Assembly: GCF_009768885.1 (NCBI RefSeq)
Contig: NZ_WSQA01000009.1
Location: 124,001 to 188,000 of the forward strand
Origin: Sphingobacterium humi
Lineage (GTDB): Bacteria > Bacteroidota > Bacteroidia > Sphingobacteriales > Sphingobacteriaceae
DNA length: 64,000 nucleotides
Reading direction: 5' to 3'
The notes beneath the pieces were generated by a model, which searched no databases, had not been told where the DNA came from, and saw only the letters and a program-made list of their open reading frames with translations. Of the stretch, positions 1 to 9,630 are shown one piece after another. The position numbers were made by a program, and so were the translations under genes. Every line of letters starts with the position of its first letter. The stretch's first letter is position 1.

Positions 1-460
1 CATTTTTAGTTACCCTTCGCTGCCCTTGATAATGCGCTAAGCTTTTTGTCGTATCGATTTTTGTTTTTTCTATAATTTCACCAAACAAGGTGTTAAAAAA
101 AGTAACAATCACTGTACCGTCATTCATTTGACTTATATGCGGATCCCGATTATCCGCATGATCATCATAAATGGTAATGGGTCTTGACCAACTTTTCCCT
201 TCATCAGTCGACCGAACCATACAAATTCTTCCAGCCTTTGGATATGATTCACTTGGATAAGTTACATGAGATTCTCCAGCATAAAAAACGGCTAATAAAT
301 CGCCATTTTTTAATTGAACAACATCAGTAAAAGCTTGATATTCGCCTGCTGTTCCCCCTTTCGAAATGACCTTACTCAGCTCTTTATGATCCTGAGAAAA
401 AGCTAAAAAGGGGATATAAAATCCTGTAAACAGAATCAATAAACGGGTTAATTTCATCAT
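1..460 (-). CDS. Sialidase-like (Asp-box/BNR) secreted protein, C-terminal part beyond window
   Basis: The frame is open from the ATG at 460 to the window edge, so only the N-terminal 153 residues are visible. A signal peptide of about 22 residues ends near FLAFSQ. One clear Asp-box (S-x-D-x-G-x-x-W, read as STDEGKSW) follows a segment containing YAGESH and RICMVRS, as in Bacteroidota proteins named exo-alpha-sialidase (GH33-like beta-propellers). The stop codon of the upstream esterase gene directly abuts this ATG, so it is the distal end of the minus-strand SusCD operon. The expected role is periplasmic or surface removal of a terminal sugar, probably sialic acid. The fold is well supported, the exact substrate is not. 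Confidence 0.75.
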   Translation of the reverse strand, partial: MMKLTRLLILFTGFYIPFLAFSQDHKELSKVISKGGTAGEYQAFTDVVQLKNGDLLAVFYAGESHVTYPSESYPKAGRICMVRSTDEGKSWSRPITIYDDHADNRDPHISQMNDGTVIVTFFNTLFGEIIEKTKIDTTKSLAHYQGQRRVTKN

Positions 461-1144
461 TTAGTTTATTAGTAATTTTTGTTCTTCTAAAATACGAACC
501 CATAGCTCGTATCCAGCGACTGTTAGATGCACTCCATCCCAGGTGTATGCTTTGGGCAATTCATCTTGGTCACCAACAAATGCAGCATAGAGATCTAAAT
601 AGTCATGTTGATTTGAAGTGGCCAACGATTTCAAGGCCGCGTTTAATATTGGAATTTTCGCTTTCGCGCCATAATGATTATTTAGTTTACCGAAGGTAGA
701 ATTAACAGGCAGTACACTTTGGATAACCAACTTTGTATGAGGACTCGAGCCTCGAACCCTTTGACTTATCCTCTCCACATTCTTTAGAATCACTGCCTCC
801 GGAATTCCCTGAGCCAGATCATTTATGCCTATTAACAAAAAGATTTTTCGTGGTTTACCTTTTAAAATTTGATCCAAGCGTTCCAAAACCCCAAAAGTAT
901 TGTCGCCGGGAATACCACGATTCTTTACATTCTTATATTTTGGCAATAATTCCGGCCAATTAGCCCAAAATGTTATACTATTCCCAAGAAATACAATATC
1001 TCGACTTGACTGTGAAAATTTGGCATGCATGGCTACCATTTCCGGATAGATTTCTGGACGCTTTAATGAATCAATTTCCTGCGCTTTGACCAGATAAATC
1101 TGTAAAAACAAGAATACCAATAAATGTCCAAATCTCATTTTCAA
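461..1144 (-). CDS. SGNH/GDSL-family esterase, possible sialate O-acetylesterase
   Basis: 227 residues with an N-terminal signal peptide ending near VKAQ. The SGNH blocks are all visible: block I FLGNSIT (nucleophile Ser), block II glycine in RGIPGDN, block III GINDL (Asn), and block V DGVHLT (Asp and His). These belong to the PAF-acetylhydrolase-like SGNH hydrolases, which remove acyl groups, often acetyl from sugars. It lies between two sialidase-like genes with gaps of 0-3 bases, so removal of O-acetyl groups from sialic acid or another sugar before or after glycosidic cleavage is a reasonable inference. The length is normal for a single SGNH domain. Confidence 0.85.
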   Translation of the reverse strand: MKMRFGHLLVFLFLQIYLVKAQEIDSLKRPEIYPEMVAMHAKFSQSSRDIVFLGNSITFWANWPELLPKYKNVKNRGIPGDNTFGVLERLDQILKGKPRKIFLLIGINDLAQGIPEAVILKNVERISQRVRGSSPHTKLVIQSVLPVNSTFGKLNNHYGAKAKIPILNAALKSLATSNQHDYLDLYAAFVGDQDELPKAYTWDGVHLTVAGYELWVRILEEQKLLIN

Positions 1145-1147
1145 GTC

Positions 1148-2311
1148 TTATTTTTGAAGTTCTAAAATACTACCTGCAATATGGCGTGTTCCATTATTTA
1201 GGTTATAATAATAGCTGACTAAAATCTGATTTTTACCCAGCATAACTGCCCAAGGATAACCTATATCACCACTTCCGCCATCTTCACGAATTACAATTTC
1301 CTCGGCAGTCGCAAAATCCGTACATTCCGCATTTAAAATACGTGCTCGGATACCATAGGGCTGATGTCTATAGCCATAGCACACAAACACGCGGTTATCA
1401 GGCAATCTCAAGGCTTGCAAGGGATGCCCCTTAAAACCCATACTTTCCCATTTAAAGGTCTTTCCGCCATCTGTAGAGCGGGCTATACAAGCCTGATCGT
1501 CAAAATTTGCCGTCCTTAAAAATGCAACTAAATCTCCTTTTGGAGTTTCATAAATAGAGGTCTCGTTAAATGATATTTTAGGATCTTCAGCCACAACGGA
1601 AAGATAATGCCAACTTAAGCCTTTATCATCAGAATACATTAAATAATTAGAAGTCTTTTTAATTGCTGAATTATCTGTCGCGGCAACAACCCAAAATATA
1701 CGTCCTGATTTTGACTCAAACATCGCTCCTCGATTATACACAGGCACTTTTTTACCATACATATCAAAATTAACTTCTTGATCGATGGAAGGTGGATATA
1801 TCGGTTCACTCCATGATTTTCCATTGTCTGTAGAACGAACAATATAGCCTCCTAAAAATGTTCCATCACCTGCTTGAAAATAAGGCTTTTTTAATTTCTT
1901 TAACCCATCATCTCTTAAAAAAGACCAACCGTAACTTGCGCATAAAATGGTTCCATCTTTTAAGGCCAGCAAACAAGGATCCTGAGATCCGCCAAATGGA
2001 TGTGAATAAATCAACTCAGGGGTGTGTGTCCAATTTTGTCCATCTTTAGATTCCACTTGAACCAAGTAGCTATTTGGATCAACGTGCGTCGTGTGTTTTT
2101 CACCGAAAACCCTTCGTTCTGGTGCCCGTCTAAAAGCCAACATATACTTGTTATTCTTCATTTTAATGATAGAGGGGAATGATGAATAAAAAATACTGTC
2201 CTGGTAAATAATTAAATCCTTTACTTTCCTAACGCTTGGAGATTGAGCGAATACTGTTGGCAGAGCACACAGTAACATAAGAACTATTCCGAAGATTCTA
2301 TTTTGTATCAT
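1148..2311 (-). CDS. Sialidase superfamily (Asp-box) secreted protein
   Basis: 387 residues with a signal peptide ending near TVFAQ. Three Asp-boxes are visible: STDNGKSW, SDDKGLSW and STDGGKTF, the mark of a six-bladed sialidase propeller. The classical FRIP segment is not recognisable; the corresponding region reads MLAFRRAPE, so catalysis as a true GH33 sialidase is uncertain and another exo-glycosidase or binding role is possible. The gene follows SusD by 13 bases and precedes the SGNH esterase by 3 bases, so it belongs to the same uptake operon. Family placement is firm, specificity is inferred. Confidence 0.8.
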   Translation of the reverse strand: MIQNRIFGIVLMLLCALPTVFAQSPSVRKVKDLIIYQDSIFYSSFPSIIKMKNNKYMLAFRRAPERRVFGEKHTTHVDPNSYLVQVESKDGQNWTHTPELIYSHPFGGSQDPCLLALKDGTILCASYGWSFLRDDGLKKLKKPYFQAGDGTFLGGYIVRSTDNGKSWSEPIYPPSIDQEVNFDMYGKKVPVYNRGAMFESKSGRIFWVVAATDNSAIKKTSNYLMYSDDKGLSWHYLSVVAEDPKISFNETSIYETPKGDLVAFLRTANFDDQACIARSTDGGKTFKWESMGFKGHPLQALRLPDNRVFVCYGYRHQPYGIRARILNAECTDFATAEEIVIREDGGSGDIGYPWAVMLGKNQILVSYYYNLNNGTRHIAGSILELQK

Positions 2312-2324
2312 AATTTTCTATATT

Positions 2325-3782
2325 TTAATAACCACTTGTTTGTTTTACTAAAGGTTCCAAACTAAGTACTTGTTCAGAAATTGGGAAAAATTCTAAATGT
2401 TTCAGACTTGATTTACCTTCCAATGTCGGCACCAATTCAAAGGCTTTACCGAATCGAACCAAATCCCACCAACGCTTTCCTTCAAACATTAATTCTAATA
2501 AACGCTCTTGCAGAATAGCTGCATCATTTGCTACTTTCGATCCATTTACAAACTTATTTGCCTCATAGTTCGACCCATAGGCGCGCTGGCGTACTTGATT
2601 CATTTCCGCAGAAGGATCCTGACCGAGTCCATTTTTTGCTTCGGCCTTCATTAACAAAACGTCTGCATACCGATAAATAACGAAATCACTGGTGAAATAG
2701 CGAACCCCTGAAATAACCGTTCCACGACCTTTTAGAATTAAAGTAGGGTAAAATCCAGGAGCAGCCAAGTCAAGAACAGATGCCGCTTTTCTAAGGTCGC
2801 CTACCTTGAATTGGTTTTTAGCTAAATCCGTCACTGTCCATACCATACCTCCTGCTGTTTGACCAATAATTTCATTCGTACTTGGATCTACCTCATTAGG
2901 TAAACGAGCAGAATACAGATTATAAAAGTAATTGTTCCCCGATTCCAACTCCCGATTTCCAATCGCCATAATCACTTCCTTATTGTTTTTATTGCCATAT
3001 TTAAACAGATCAGCATAATTTGCCAATAAAGAAACGTCTGCTTTTGCAACTTCATCACAGGCTCCTAAAGCTGTTTGAAAATCGGCAGTACCACCATTCA
3101 ATCGTTTTGCCGTCCATAAAAACACATCAGCTTTTAAGGCTTGAGCCCCTGCTTTAGACCAATAGTTCCTGCTTTTGATAAACCCATAACTCGCATATAG
3201 ACTAATCGCTTTTTCAATATCTTCTTTGATCAATTTAAAAACCTCTGTTTGTGGCGACCTTTCTTTCTGGATAACTGAGGGCTCGGCTCCTTCGACAGGC
3301 TCTGTCCGAATAGGCACATCGCCCCAGGTACGAACCAAAATGTAGTTTAAAAATGCACGTGAAACATAGGTCTGCGCCAGCAAATTATTTTTATCCGATT
3401 CATTTGCAAAGGAAATAGTAGGAACATATTTTAAGATCAAATTCGCATCGTTTATGGCAGAATAGATCGCCTGCCACGATGGACCAGCAGAAACACTACT
3501 CAATGTATTTAAGTAATACCGATCATAGTCTAATGTACCACTTACTTTCCCCCATTCCATCACCTCACTACGCGCTTCGCCCCATATAAATAAATTGAGG
3601 CTCGCTAGACTACGTTGTTTAACATATAAACTAGTTAACCCCCCTTTGGCATCATCTTCTGTTTTCCAAAAGGAGGCATTTGTGATTACACTTGTTGGAT
3701 CTAAATCTAAGGATGTATTACATGCAGATTGAACAGTTAAAAATGCTGCAAGTATTCCCATTTTTATAATTGATTTTTTCAT
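2325..3782 (-). CDS. SusD/RagB-type outer-membrane glycan-binding lipoprotein
   Basis: 485 residues. A lipoprotein signal peptide has its Cys at residue 21 (VQSAC). The N-terminal LDLDPTS and FWKTEDDA segments and the C-terminal RLLELMFEGKRWWDLVRF segment are hallmarks of the SusD/RagB family. The protein sits on the outer face of the outer membrane and caps the SusC channel encoded 24 bases upstream. It presumably presents oligosaccharides released by the downstream sialidase-like proteins. Length is typical for the family. Confidence 0.95.
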   Translation of the reverse strand: MKKSIIKMGILAAFLTVQSACNTSLDLDPTSVITNASFWKTEDDAKGGLTSLYVKQRSLASLNLFIWGEARSEVMEWGKVSGTLDYDRYYLNTLSSVSAGPSWQAIYSAINDANLILKYVPTISFANESDKNNLLAQTYVSRAFLNYILVRTWGDVPIRTEPVEGAEPSVIQKERSPQTEVFKLIKEDIEKAISLYASYGFIKSRNYWSKAGAQALKADVFLWTAKRLNGGTADFQTALGACDEVAKADVSLLANYADLFKYGNKNNKEVIMAIGNRELESGNNYFYNLYSARLPNEVDPSTNEIIGQTAGGMVWTVTDLAKNQFKVGDLRKAASVLDLAAPGFYPTLILKGRGTVISGVRYFTSDFVIYRYADVLLMKAEAKNGLGQDPSAEMNQVRQRAYGSNYEANKFVNGSKVANDAAILQERLLELMFEGKRWWDLVRFGKAFELVPTLEGKSSLKHLEFFPISEQVLSLEPLVKQTSGY

Positions 3783-3806
3783 TGCTTTTTCTTTTTACAG
3801 TCTTAC

Positions 3807-6800
3807 TTAAAATGAAGCCTTAATACCAACAGCAAAATTGCGTGGAATAGGGTAGCGACCTTGATCTAACCCACCGTCCTCTGGATTCATGCCGGTATAT
3901 TTAGTGAAATAATACAAGTTACTACCTGTCACATTCACTCGGATGTTTTTTAATTTAATACGCTCTGTCCAGGCTGAAGGAAACTGATAAGCCAAGGTAA
4001 CTTCTCGTAAGGTTAAATAATCCCCTTTCTCATAAAACGCAGAGTTCGTGGAAGAAAGGTGGTAAGCACTTCCTCGCCAATAACTGTAATTGGCTGTTCC
4101 AGGAACATATTGGGCGCGTTCGGCAATATCCCCATCTTGTTTCCATCCTTTATCAATCATTTCTTGTGGAATATTTAGGTTTGGAGCCCACATACCGCTT
4201 AAAAAGATCTTCGCATAATTGTAAATGGTATGCCCTTTTGTATAATCCATACGTGCATATAGAGAGAATCCTTTATAGTTAACCGAAGTAGAAATACCGC
4301 CAGTTAAAGTTGGGAACGGATTTCCTTGATAAGTTAAATCGCGAGTATCTAAGGTATCATTACGGTCTAGGTCGGCATAATTTACATCACCGCCATATTT
4401 GGTTTTATTAGCAAATGGCATCGTAAGATCGACCGCTGCATTTGCAGCTTCTGCGTCTGACTTATAAATACCATCTTGTTGCCAAGCATAAAAATCGCCA
4501 ATACGTCCACCTTCTTGCAGACCTCCCATCCAACGATAGTCAGAAGAAGCATTGTCCCAAACATAAACACCACCAACACGATTATTCAACACCCCATTCT
4601 CCGGTAACTTTAAGATTTTTGTTTTAGTAGTAGAAACATTGAAGCCCACATTCCATTGCAATTCGGAAGATCGAGGCATGATGTCCGCATTTAACTCCAA
4701 TTCAATTCCTTTATTCTGTAAGCTTCCCAAATTGGTGGAAATGCTAGAAAAACCAGTAGAAGGCGGTAAAGTCAAATTAGTAATTAAATCATCTGTACGT
4801 CGGTTATAATAATCGAATAAAATATTAAAACGGTTATCCATGAAACCCAAATCTACCCCGAAATCCAACGTTTTAGATTGCTCCCATTTCAAATTCGGAT
4901 TCGCTAATACAGTATTTTCAACTGCTGATTCCCCTAGATAACGATTTCCAACGGAATAAGATCCTTGCGCGTGAAAATCAGATAACCCGGAAATATTTCC
5001 ATTCACACCATAACTTGCCCGTAGCTTTAAGGTCGAAAAATAAGGTTTTACATTTTCAAAAAATGGCTCCTTATGCACGTTCCAACCAGCAGAAATACCT
5101 GGAAAGAAACCCCAACGATAGTTCGTACCTAAGTTCGATGCACCATCATATCTTGCCGTTATTGAAAGCAGATATTTCTCTAGGTAATTATAATTTAAAC
5201 GAGAAAAATAGCCTACCAACGCAAATAAGCTTTCATTGCCTCCAACAGCAACAGGGGTAGAAGAAGCATTTAAGGTAGGAATTAAATCCGTAGCAGCACC
5301 TTGGCCAGAAGCTGAAATACCAAAAACATAGCGTCTAAAATAGGAGAATCCTACCATAGCATCCAAGGCATGGTTTCCAAAGCTCTTTGTGTAATTAGCC
5401 GTTAAATCGGCTTGGGTCTGCATGGTTTTACTATAACCAGCAGAAGCTGGTCTGGTTGTATTCACATTTCCCACACCATTTAGATAGGAATGAATAAATG
5501 CATAATTATCGCCCGCAACCTTATATAGTGAAACCTGCGGAGATATTGTTAACCCCTCAATTGGTGTCCAATCTCCAGATAAAGCTAATGTCAAATTCTC
5601 ATTCGCATTTTTATTGTCTCTCCGATTTAAATAGTAAACAGGGTTTCCCGTGTTTCTTCCTTGGCCAGGAGCTAATGTACCATCCTCAAAAGTATATTTT
5701 GCTGTTGGTGCTAAACCTGCTGCTCTAAAAAACAATTCCGTATCACTATACACCGCATTATTAGTAGAATAGGAATACATAACCTTTCCATTAACCGATA
5801 ATTGATCATTAACTTTTAAATCGGAATTTAAATTAGCCGAGATTCGATCATAAAATGTAGTGATTGCAATTCCGTTATTCTTCATATAGCCTAAACTCGC
5901 ATTCACTGTTGCACGGTCATTCCCCCCAGATACCGCTAAATGATGATCATTGGTTACACTGTTTTGAAATAAAACATCTTGCCAATTCGTTTCTTGAAAG
6001 ATAATGGTTTTCGTAGGATCCAATGGATCAGGCATAGACTCCCATCCTTCATTTAGTTTATGTTTATTTGCCTCTGATAAATATTGGGTGGTAAAGCCGG
6101 TATTATTTGTTAAATCATTCCCAGTACCGTAGCCTATTGGTTGTGTTAAAGCATTTTTAGAACCTGGAACCTTACGCTCAGCAACCATCGCACCAACGCG
6201 TGTATAGTAAATATAATCACGTGCAGAAGCCATATCATATAACTGACCTACTTTCGATGATCCCAAATTATAGGAATATTCAACCTTTGTTCGGTTAGAG
6301 TCTCCAGATTTTGTTGTAATAATAACAACACCATTAGATCCGCGTGCTCCGTAAATGGAAGTTGATGCCGCATCCTTTAACACCTGCATAGAAGCAATAT
6401 CATCTGCATTAATATCGTTCATATTACCCCGAATAACCCCATCAATTATATATAAAGGGCTTGCACCGTTCGGATTGTTAATCGAAGTTCCACCACGAAT
6501 AATAACACGTGGAGCCGCACCTGGTTGCCCCGATGTACTTTGAACCCGAACCCCCGAAACAGTTCCTTGTAAAGCACTAGCAGGATTGGCAAATGAAACG
6601 TTCTCCAACACCTTATCATCCAATTTAGAAATGGAAGTGGTTAAGGTTTCACGCGATTGCTTACCATATCCAACAACTAAAACCTCATCAATATTTTTAT
6701 CTTCACTATCAAGAGTGATTTCTTGAAGACCTGAACTTGAGGCTTTTAGCTCTATTGTTTTCTTTCCAACCGAACTTAAAACTAAAATACTTTCTGCAGA

Positions 6801-7058
6801 CTTCACCGTAATTCTAAAACGACCATCTTGGTCTGTAGAGGTGCCATTTTGTGTTCCTTTCTCTGTTATTGTAGCTCCAACAATAGGATTACTTTCTTGA
6901 TCTACAATTTTTCCTGTAATAGCAACCTGCGCAAAGGAGGCAATACTAAAACATAAAAAAACAAGCAATAAAGCCAATCTACGGCATTTATTACTGCAAT
7001 AACGCGTGTTCTCGAAAACATGGGCGCTATTAAATTTCAATTGGTTATATATTTTCAT
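3807..7058 (-). CDS. SusC/RagA-type TonB-linked outer-membrane transporter
   Basis: 1083 residues. The N-terminal extension carries a hydrophobic signal near residues 28-44 ending FAQ, followed by a carboxypeptidase-D-regulatory-like domain (about 46-125, with GKIVDQESNPIVGATI). The TonB-dependent plug follows, with the signature DEVLVVGYGKQ and later YIIDGVIRG, SIYGARGSNGVVIITTKSG. The rest is a 22-strand-type beta-barrel ending in the usual C-terminal aromatic residue (GIKASF). It imports glycans with the SusD encoded next. It lacks the STN domain seen in the other SusC of this window, so it is probably not coupled to an ECF sigma/FecR pair. Confidence 0.95.
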   Translation of the reverse strand: MKIYNQLKFNSAHVFENTRYCSNKCRRLALLLVFLCFSIASFAQVAITGKIVDQESNPIVGATITEKGTQNGTSTDQDGRFRITVKSAESILVLSSVGKKTIELKASSSGLQEITLDSEDKNIDEVLVVGYGKQSRETLTTSISKLDDKVLENVSFANPASALQGTVSGVRVQSTSGQPGAAPRVIIRGGTSINNPNGASPLYIIDGVIRGNMNDINADDIASMQVLKDAASTSIYGARGSNGVVIITTKSGDSNRTKVEYSYNLGSSKVGQLYDMASARDYIYYTRVGAMVAERKVPGSKNALTQPIGYGTGNDLTNNTGFTTQYLSEANKHKLNEGWESMPDPLDPTKTIIFQETNWQDVLFQNSVTNDHHLAVSGGNDRATVNASLGYMKNNGIAITTFYDRISANLNSDLKVNDQLSVNGKVMYSYSTNNAVYSDTELFFRAAGLAPTAKYTFEDGTLAPGQGRNTGNPVYYLNRRDNKNANENLTLALSGDWTPIEGLTISPQVSLYKVAGDNYAFIHSYLNGVGNVNTTRPASAGYSKTMQTQADLTANYTKSFGNHALDAMVGFSYFRRYVFGISASGQGAATDLIPTLNASSTPVAVGGNESLFALVGYFSRLNYNYLEKYLLSITARYDGASNLGTNYRWGFFPGISAGWNVHKEPFFENVKPYFSTLKLRASYGVNGNISGLSDFHAQGSYSVGNRYLGESAVENTVLANPNLKWEQSKTLDFGVDLGFMDNRFNILFDYYNRRTDDLITNLTLPPSTGFSSISTNLGSLQNKGIELELNADIMPRSSELQWNVGFNVSTTKTKILKLPENGVLNNRVGGVYVWDNASSDYRWMGGLQEGGRIGDFYAWQQDGIYKSDAEAANAAVDLTMPFANKTKYGGDVNYADLDRNDTLDTRDLTYQGNPFPTLTGGISTSVNYKGFSLYARMDYTKGHTIYNYAKIFLSGMWAPNLNIPQEMIDKGWKQDGDIAERAQYVPGTANYSYWRGSAYHLSSTNSAFYEKGDYLTLREVTLAYQFPSAWTERIKLKNIRVNVTGSNLYYFTKYTGMNPEDGGLDQGRYPIPRNFAVGIKASF

Positions 7059-7095
7059 AGAGGTTAGAAATTATTAACTACACAATAATTCAATT

Positions 7096-7103
7096 CAAAA
7101 ATA
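7096..7103 (-). promoter_or_regulatory. Candidate Bacteroidota -7 element upstream of susC
   Basis: On the minus strand the bases read TATTTTTG, matching the TAnnTTTG -7 consensus of the Bacteroidota primary sigma factor. It lies about 38 bases before the susC ATG. No convincing TTG -33 element was found at the expected distance, so the call rests on the -7 match alone. If real, susC can be transcribed independently of the catabolic operon upstream. A short inverted repeat (tatctac at 7121-7127, gtagata at 7137-7143) lies just upstream. Confidence 0.4.
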
Positions 7104-7172
7104 AACTTAAAGCAAAGCCCTATCTACTACTTTTTTGTAGATAACAGATACAATATTTCAAAAGACTTTTTC

Positions 7173-8279
7173 TTAATACCGGGCTGCAATTTCCCAGGTA
7201 CTGCGAATGCCCTCCTCCGCCACAACCCGATAAAACGGATACATAGCCACCGTAGGACAAATATGATATGGAATCACATAAACTTCCGTTCCCACAGCCA
7301 AGTTTTCCCATTCCGCTGCCGGCACTTCCAGCACCAAATGTTCTTCACTTTGCATAATAGGTCGCCAGTTTTCATGTTTGGGAATATGAAAACGTTGGGC
7401 AATAGGATTCTCCGAAGCAACAGCTTTATAACCCAAATCAAGACAGACATGATTTAAGCTAGGCTTAGAAATAATACGGGTAAACAATACCGCAGCAAAA
7501 CCAAAATTCTGCTCCGGCAAACTGATATGGTAGCCCCAATCCCACAACATAAAAGTGCCGGGACTACATTCCACAAAGGGATATTGGCTATAGATGGGGA
7601 AGGTATTCGACCCACCGAAGACACAAGTTAATTTACGATGAGCTTGTTCTTCAATGCGTTTTAGAACCGCTAAAAACCGGTCAAACACAGCTTTTACAAC
7701 CTTTGTACGTTCGCCCAGATCGATTTCACGAATATGCCCATCATAGCCGTGGAATCCTATAATTTCAAGATGATCGAAGGCCTTTACCTCCTCATAAAAT
7801 TCTTCCAATTGATCAATGGCTACACCTGTTCTGCCCATTCCCAGATTTACATCGATAAAAACTGAAACCGACAGGCCATATTGTGCCGCCTTTTCATGAA
7901 GTAAACTGGCGGTAGCCACATCATCAATTAAACATTGCAGCTTCGCCTGCGGATGCTTCACCAACAACTGAATAAACTGGTCGAGCTGATAGCCCACCAC
8001 AGGATAAGCTAACAAAATATCCAACTCTTCCCATTCCAACAATAGCGAAGCTTCTTTTAAGGTGGCACATTTAAACTTCCGAACACCGGCATCGATCAAA
8101 AGCTGAATTAACGGTTTCGATTTAATGGTTTTTATATGTGGACGAAGTTTATCCAACTTAACCTTGGTAAGAATTTTAGCTATATTGGCTTGAACAACTT
8201 CTGGAAAAACCAACAAACTTGGGCTTGCTAGTTGATCTGTATTTTTAATAACATAAGGGCTCTGCATCATCATATCCAT
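7173..8279 (-). CDS. D-threonine aldolase / DSD1-family PLP enzyme
   Basis: 368 residues. The alanine-racemase-like N-terminal barrel carries RPHIKTIKS, in which Lys50 is the expected PLP lysine of the D-threonine aldolase / D-serine dehydratase family (canonical RPHxKT). The C-terminal domain ends with PYHICPT, where His339 and Cys341 match the metal-binding pair of that family. Members cleave or dehydrate beta-hydroxy D-amino acids to glycine plus aldehyde, or to oxoacid plus ammonia. It is the last gene of the seven-gene operon and abuts the preceding stop. The presence of RidA, which hydrolyses reactive enamines, in the same operon fits a dehydratase-type reaction. The substrate is not known. 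Confidence 0.85.
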   Translation of the reverse strand: MDMMMQSPYVIKNTDQLASPSLLVFPEVVQANIAKILTKVKLDKLRPHIKTIKSKPLIQLLIDAGVRKFKCATLKEASLLLEWEELDILLAYPVVGYQLDQFIQLLVKHPQAKLQCLIDDVATASLLHEKAAQYGLSVSVFIDVNLGMGRTGVAIDQLEEFYEEVKAFDHLEIIGFHGYDGHIREIDLGERTKVVKAVFDRFLAVLKRIEEQAHRKLTCVFGGSNTFPIYSQYPFVECSPGTFMLWDWGYHISLPEQNFGFAAVLFTRIISKPSLNHVCLDLGYKAVASENPIAQRFHIPKHENWRPIMQSEEHLVLEVPAAEWENLAVGTEVYVIPYHICPTVAMYPFYRVVAEEGIRSTWEIAARY

Positions 8280-9626
8280 TTAATTGCTTTTTCGGATCAT
8301 TTCCATTAAACAATCCCTCACTTTTTCTTCTGAATTTTCAGCTAAAAAACTACTGCGGCAGCGCCAGGTTTCGTAGCCTCCATTTTCAAACTCCTCCTTT
8401 GGCGGCACATAACCCACATAATCATTGGCCATGCAAATGGTAAAATAAGAATCGGATGCTGCTTTCAGCGCTTTACCACTGGCACTAAAAAACTCCCCGC
8501 CGAGGCCACCGATACGAATGCTGCCAATTCGAAAACATTGCACCGGAAACTGAATCTCTTCCGGAACATCCGTTAATAAAACCTGCTCACGCGCATACAC
8601 CTTATCGTATAAATCGGCATCGGTATACGATACAGCTTCATAATCCGTAAGGCCGACCAGCTTTACAGCCTCCGCTAATAAGCTTGGAGAAATTGCTCTT
8701 TTGTTTAAGCTGAGCTCTTCATAAGCTAGCCCCAGGCTGGCATCTTCATCCCATACCAGGCTAGCCAAATTTTCAAAGACAGCCATCGCCAGGTCTTCGC
8801 CTATTAATTCACTTTTAGCATGATACTCTTTCGGATAACGATCACCTTCAATAAAATCCCAAATATTAACCTCGCCACTCGTGCCGTTGCTCATCATACA
8901 AACCATATCGGGCGCAGCAATTAAGCCAGTTATCTTCCTCGCGAAATAGCCGAAATAATCCGCAGTAATGGTTCCGCGTTCACAATCGCCCACATAATGC
9001 AGGTTATAATTTGCCAATAGCCCTACCCAGCGGTTATCCAAATCTTTGAAGCCAACAAAGCATACTTCAGGATCAGGCACTGTTGTCCGTTGCAGAATAT
9101 GTTCTTCCGCCCCAAAAGGGTTCGTCTTAATCGCATCTACTGTTTTTAATACTGGATTTTGCGGTTGATAGGTATCATCCATCTTATACCGCCTACAGGT
9201 GAGGTGCTCCGGTTTTGACACTTTACCAAAAGCCACTTTCAGGGCATGCTCTTGTTGAACCACCTGTTTGGCCAATTCCAGCAGTTGTTTTTCCAAAAAA
9301 TGCCGATACGCCACATCCACATGACCCATCAATAAATCAGCCACACTTCCGGTCGAATGGGCGTGCGTACTCGCAATTAACTGCTGCGCTGGCGCAATTC
9401 CGGTCAGTTGATGGATCTGCTTTTTTATAGGATCTAAAAAATCACGTTTCATCACACAGATATCCACCATGATAAGCAACATCGCTGTGTTCCGATCGTT
9501 TAAATAAATTGCCTTCGCAAATAAGCGATCGGCAATTTTACGGGCATACCTGCTGGTAAACTCCCCATTAATGAGGGTTCCCAAGGTCGGCGTAATATCT
9601 ATTTGAGCTGAATTTCCGAATAACAT
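8280..9626 (-). CDS. Neutral/alkaline ceramidase N-terminal-domain-like hydrolase, cytoplasmic
   Basis: 448 residues from the ATG at 9626, chosen because it leaves a 4-base gap to the previous gene and follows a GGAAG-like site; a longer start at 9695 would overlap that gene by 65 bases. The protein opens with AQIDITPTLG, then IYLNDRNTAMLLIMVDI and ASTHAHSTG (His88 and His90), matching the N-terminal region and zinc-binding THTHS-type motif of neutral ceramidase-like proteins, common in Bacteroidota and Planctomycetes. Ceramidases hydrolyse N-acyl amide bonds. No signal peptide is visible with the chosen start, so it probably acts on an imported amide. The family call is moderate, the substrate unknown. 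Confidence 0.65.
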   Translation of the reverse strand: MLFGNSAQIDITPTLGTLINGEFTSRYARKIADRLFAKAIYLNDRNTAMLLIMVDICVMKRDFLDPIKKQIHQLTGIAPAQQLIASTHAHSTGSVADLLMGHVDVAYRHFLEKQLLELAKQVVQQEHALKVAFGKVSKPEHLTCRRYKMDDTYQPQNPVLKTVDAIKTNPFGAEEHILQRTTVPDPEVCFVGFKDLDNRWVGLLANYNLHYVGDCERGTITADYFGYFARKITGLIAAPDMVCMMSNGTSGEVNIWDFIEGDRYPKEYHAKSELIGEDLAMAVFENLASLVWDEDASLGLAYEELSLNKRAISPSLLAEAVKLVGLTDYEAVSYTDADLYDKVYAREQVLLTDVPEEIQFPVQCFRIGSIRIGGLGGEFFSASGKALKAASDSYFTICMANDYVGYVPPKEEFENGGYETWRCRSSFLAENSEEKVRDCLMEMIRKSN

Positions 9627-9630
9627 ACAA

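Noticed and set aside
7121..7143. Short inverted repeat (tatctac/gtagata) as terminator of the ridA operon
   Set aside because: The stem is only 7 AT-rich base pairs and no T-run follows on the minus strand.
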